A program made the position numbers and the translations under genes. Positions 60,301-61,735 of a stretch of 61,735 bases of DNA are shown one piece after another; the stretch's first letter is position 1; every line of letters starts with the position of its first letter. This stretch comes from Akkermansiaceae bacterium. GTDB taxonomy: Bacteria; Verrucomicrobiota; Verrucomicrobiia; Verrucomicrobiales; Akkermansiaceae. Under the pieces are notes generated by a model. That model was not told where the DNA came from. It saw nothing but the letters and a program-made list of their open reading frames with translations, and made no database searches. The stretch spans positions 1 through 61,735 of the forward strand of contig SUVN01000014.1 of the NCBI GenBank assembly GCA_015061985.1, given 5' to 3'.

Positions 60301-61351
60301 GCAGAATTATAGCGGCAGCGCTGCGCTGTGGATTAGCGACAAAGATGAAAACGGAGAAATCACCCTCACCGGCAGCATCTCCGGCGGCGGCAATATGGGG
60401 CTGGCAGCTGCTGATAAATCCATCTCCATGAGCATTACGGGAGATACCAGCGGCTGGAACGGCAATATCCAGTTCCACGGGAATGAACACCAACTCACGT
60501 TTACAGAAAATGCTGTCTCCATCCGTAATTCCAAAATCTTCACCGCCAATGGAGGCACCGGTTATGTGGAGCTCCGCCATGAGAGCGAGGCTACTGTTGA
60601 AGCCGCACTGGATGGAGCGCTCCACGTCACCGTCAGCAACAGTTCTGAAGAGGGCACAAGCTTCACCAACAGCGTAGACATCTCCTCCCTCTCGGTGGAG
60701 GCAGATTCCCGTGTGGCAGTTACCCATTCTACTGTCAGCGTGGATGCTGTGGACAATGCCGGCAACCTTTCCTTTACCGGCACTCAGTCACTCAACCTGA
60801 CCGACCTGAGTCTGGCAGACGGCTCCGTGCTCTCCGTTGGCAGCGGCGTTGCCACTATTGCCGCTGAGAGTGCTGATACCTTCACGGGTGTGACTGTTTC
60901 CGGAACTGCGGTTCTGGAAGGCGGCAGCACCATCAACGGCAGTCTGGATCTGTGCGAAGCGGATTCCCTGGAGCTCAACAACATGGATGAGGCCATCAAC
61001 ATCAACGGCGACCTCAGTCTCGTTCTGGGAGATTTGCCGTCTCTCAGCGGTAATTACACAGAGATGCTGGAAGACCTGATAGATGGTCAGCACCTGGATC
61101 TCTTCCGGGTCACAGGTAGCATCACGCTGAACGGGCTGGGGCTTGCGGACGGCTATAGTGAGGACGCAGGAAGTGTCATTGCCGCCATTGAGCAGGGGCA
61201 CTACACGCTGGGATACAAAGCATCTGCCACCGGTGGCGGCGGCACGCTCTACCTGAGCTCAGCTTCCGCTCCTGCTGTCCCGGAGCCGACTACAACTGCT
61301 CTGAGTCTGCTGGCTCTGGCAGCCCTGGCAGCCCGCCGTCGCAGGAAGTAA
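57347..61351 (+). CDS. Giant autotransporter-like PEP-CTERM surface protein
   Basis: A 1334-residue exported protein. Signal peptide at residues 1-22 (IISALLAAQVAVGVTV). The body is low in charge and rich in G, S, T and N, with repeating short beta strands (for example G-S-T-L-S-I-N-T, G-N-L-S-F-T-G), as in right-handed beta-helix passenger domains and autotransporter-associated beta-strand repeats. It ends VPEP-TTTALSLLALAALAA-RRRRK: a PEP-CTERM-like sorting tail (motif, hydrophobic helix, basic end) typical of Akkermansia surface proteins. There is no beta-barrel. The middle and end have higher G+C than the first 1.7 kb. Role probably adhesion or surface coat; inferred. Confidence 0.88.
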   Translation: MKPHLPKVIISALLAAQVAVGVTVSDTTELEWTALTITTPANGTLTTGNSVIDWSEETGNLTDSWKLSFTLDPSRLEYCYLFGTKADGSGAAGYTLTITENGTISLNENKNTSVITAGAYTADDSAVAITLQFVRYVDGIGNDAGGEFTLSVGSKSGSYTVEDLTNTILTKGSDNNLWTNGGGETFSGIAVSHSGLVISDRVYFWNGASGSNWTDACWQHKEMQENGALTELKENAYVVFASDEETEQLVNLSTGCAATRFAVQSGDWALAGGGELTVAEDFVLKDSSSLTIQEDTRLVISGAATIGSEAQLTLEKGGTLELKGGVRDDGYVDDVWLLSEDYTPLLQTVTGDGDIVISEDVSFVGSKDSGSPVSMQTTGSLIVQKAATFYLGAYKADCPLYADASSLSSIRLEDGSTLWYRAGESTLQKVQTSGSEPSVLHIQALDGFSSKEGEDAKLIIHELVLDADMRIEGGNNAALAVNKLSGTGNLSLVGSENTNGPHLVELSIGNSFSGTISLADKRNTEFALTLTNGASATIQGIAGNGIGQYTQLKTTLEDGTHLHVAGNSASVVKWEEFVITHGSSATLSADEGVQLNVREISGGHLSIGAEVGSVSLTGGTITNNASLSLYGNITISGELDSYESYGSGNPIGYSMNDGTVNGFKLVAGKQYYLSMGGSNSLATNTAALNITTTESLTGDTAYLSVVEATEEKQAGIVFSLDPTYSAEFYVQEGRVDQSSLLADETCGVTATTHYIISGGTLSLSQNVGTNLLTYESGSVELQSGSTLSINTAAESNAALLMNSSGAGSVQVSQNIALADDYTANISGELNISQATVAQGKADLESFSGIRLSNGATLSYGNREQSYTNLTVNSGTQNLTYTAAGDETRAATLSIGKLSGSGELHLTATDKLTLSLEDTQDFEGTLLMNSNHISLNLAENAGITAWYQETANGELNLLNVSAGNTIGLRVVNGFLTSGNIVANLKLQNYSGSAALWISDKDENGEITLTGSISGGGNMGLAAADKSISMSITGDTSGWNGNIQFHGNEHQLTFTENAVSIRNSKIFTANGGTGYVELRHESEATVEAALDGALHVTVSNSSEEGTSFTNSVDISSLSVEADSRVAVTHSTVSVDAVDNAGNLSFTGTQSLNLTDLSLADGSVLSVGSGVATIAAESADTFTGVTVSGTAVLEGGSTINGSLDLCEADSLELNNMDEAININGDLSLVLGDLPSLSGNYTEMLEDLIDGQHLDLFRVTGSITLNGLGLADGYSEDAGSVIAAIEQGHYTLGYKASATGGGGTLYLSSASAPAVPEPTTTALSLLALAALAARRRRK

Positions 61352-61378
61352 TTCCCCCGGCTGTCACCTTTTTATCTA

Positions 61379-61408
61379 CGCCCCCGCTGTTGCCTGACAG
61401 TGGGGGCG
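61379..61408 (+). terminator. Hairpin terminator after the surface protein gene
   Basis: CGCCCCC-GCTGT pairs with GACAG-T-GGGGGCG, 27 nt after the stop. The tail is CTTCTCT, so termination may be partial. Confidence 0.6.
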
Positions 61409-61411
61409 CTT

Positions 61412-61735
61412 CTCTATGCGCGCATCCGGCAAGCTCCCTCAAAAAGCACGCCTCCGTTTATTGTCGGAAAGGTTTCATTGATGTCATTGCCGACGTAGGC
61501 CGCTTACAACATTGCTCACATTGGGCATCTGAATAACTCCAGACTGCTCGACAAATGGGAAGTTGTCGGGCAGTCGGCGAGCGTAAGCGAGCGGAATATT
61601 AGCCCCGACAGTCAATTATGAAAATGAAAAAGGTGAAATTTTATGCCACGCTACGTGGGGAAGGGCTCATTGCCGCCCTTCCCCACACCCCTTTCTGCTA
61701 GGGAGTTGGGCACCTTCGGAGACTTTTTATACCTA
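61412..61735. other. Window-end region with hairpins, no clear gene
   Basis: Contains CTGCTCGACAA/TTGTCGGGCAG (about 61543-61572, one mismatch), a GCGAGCGTAAGCGAGC element, and GTGGGGAAGGGC/GCCCTTCCCCAC (about 61657-61688). An ORF from ATG 61642 (MPRYVGKGSLPPFP...), preceded by AAAGGTG, runs off the window end; it spans the last hairpin and I do not trust it as a gene. This may be the edge of a repeat element. Confidence 0.35.

Overview
The window (about 57% G+C, dense genes on both strands) reads as chromosome of a mucosal Verrucomicrobiota bacterium close to Akkermansia. The clues are a giant surface protein ending in a PEP-CTERM-like VPEP...ARRRRK tail, SLA1-homology (SHD1-like) and ankyrin segments in very large secreted proteins, a GH29 alpha-L-fucosidase and an N-acetylhexosamine kinase suited to mucin sugars, and overall protein character. 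The genus is inferred; no rRNA is present to confirm it.

Layout. 1-5,700: degenerate repeats, small membrane proteins, an adenosylhomocysteinase-like NAD-binding protein, a 4HBT thioesterase and a lipoprotein alpha/beta hydrolase. 5,841-8,559: catalase and a U32 (TrhP-like) protein. 8,600-10,250: an AT-rich island with an acyltransferase-3 membrane protein whose upstream region is bounded by a perfect 17-bp inverted repeat (candidate invertible promoter). 10,296-14,120: DJ-1 family protein, ppdK and a hypothetical gene. 14,215-14,927: the 4.5S SRP RNA and two very small genes. 14,945-20,680: folC, a broken AlbA_2-type regulator, ahcY behind a structured leader, trmD, a four-helix-bundle protein and prfB with its programmed frameshift. 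20,831-32,358: a one-way run of exported proteins including two tandem giant paralogues (1492 and 1423 residues). 32,374-35,657: recR, a membrane protein, fabF and an alpha/beta hydrolase. 35,797-38,986: two U32-like proteins with four matched cysteines in an operon with metK. 39,046-48,988: exported proteins, NahK-like kinase, antiporter, riboflavin synthase, an Aas-like acyl ligase and fucosidase. 49,124-54,727: transketolase, tRNA-Ser(CGA), a 57-bp duplicated terminator enclosing a possible small RNA and peptide gene, two overlapping cell-wall amidases, and ndk. 54,831-55,681: a three-copy modular hairpin array. 55,695-61,351: mnmE and the giant PEP-CTERM autotransporter-like protein.

Regulation. 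Many genes have a clear sigma-70-type promoter (TTGnnn, 16-18 bp, TAnnnT) whose -10 box ends only 6-11 nt before the start codon, so leaderless or nearly leaderless mRNAs seem common. Co-directional genes frequently overlap by ATGA.

The most unusual items are the four-cysteine U32-like pair beside metK, the modular hairpin array between mnmE and ndk, the candidate inverton, the structured leader of ahcY, the duplicated tRNA-Ser terminator with its enclosed small transcripts, and the tandem giant SHD1-like/ankyrin proteins. All functional statements come from reading the sequence; no database search was run.
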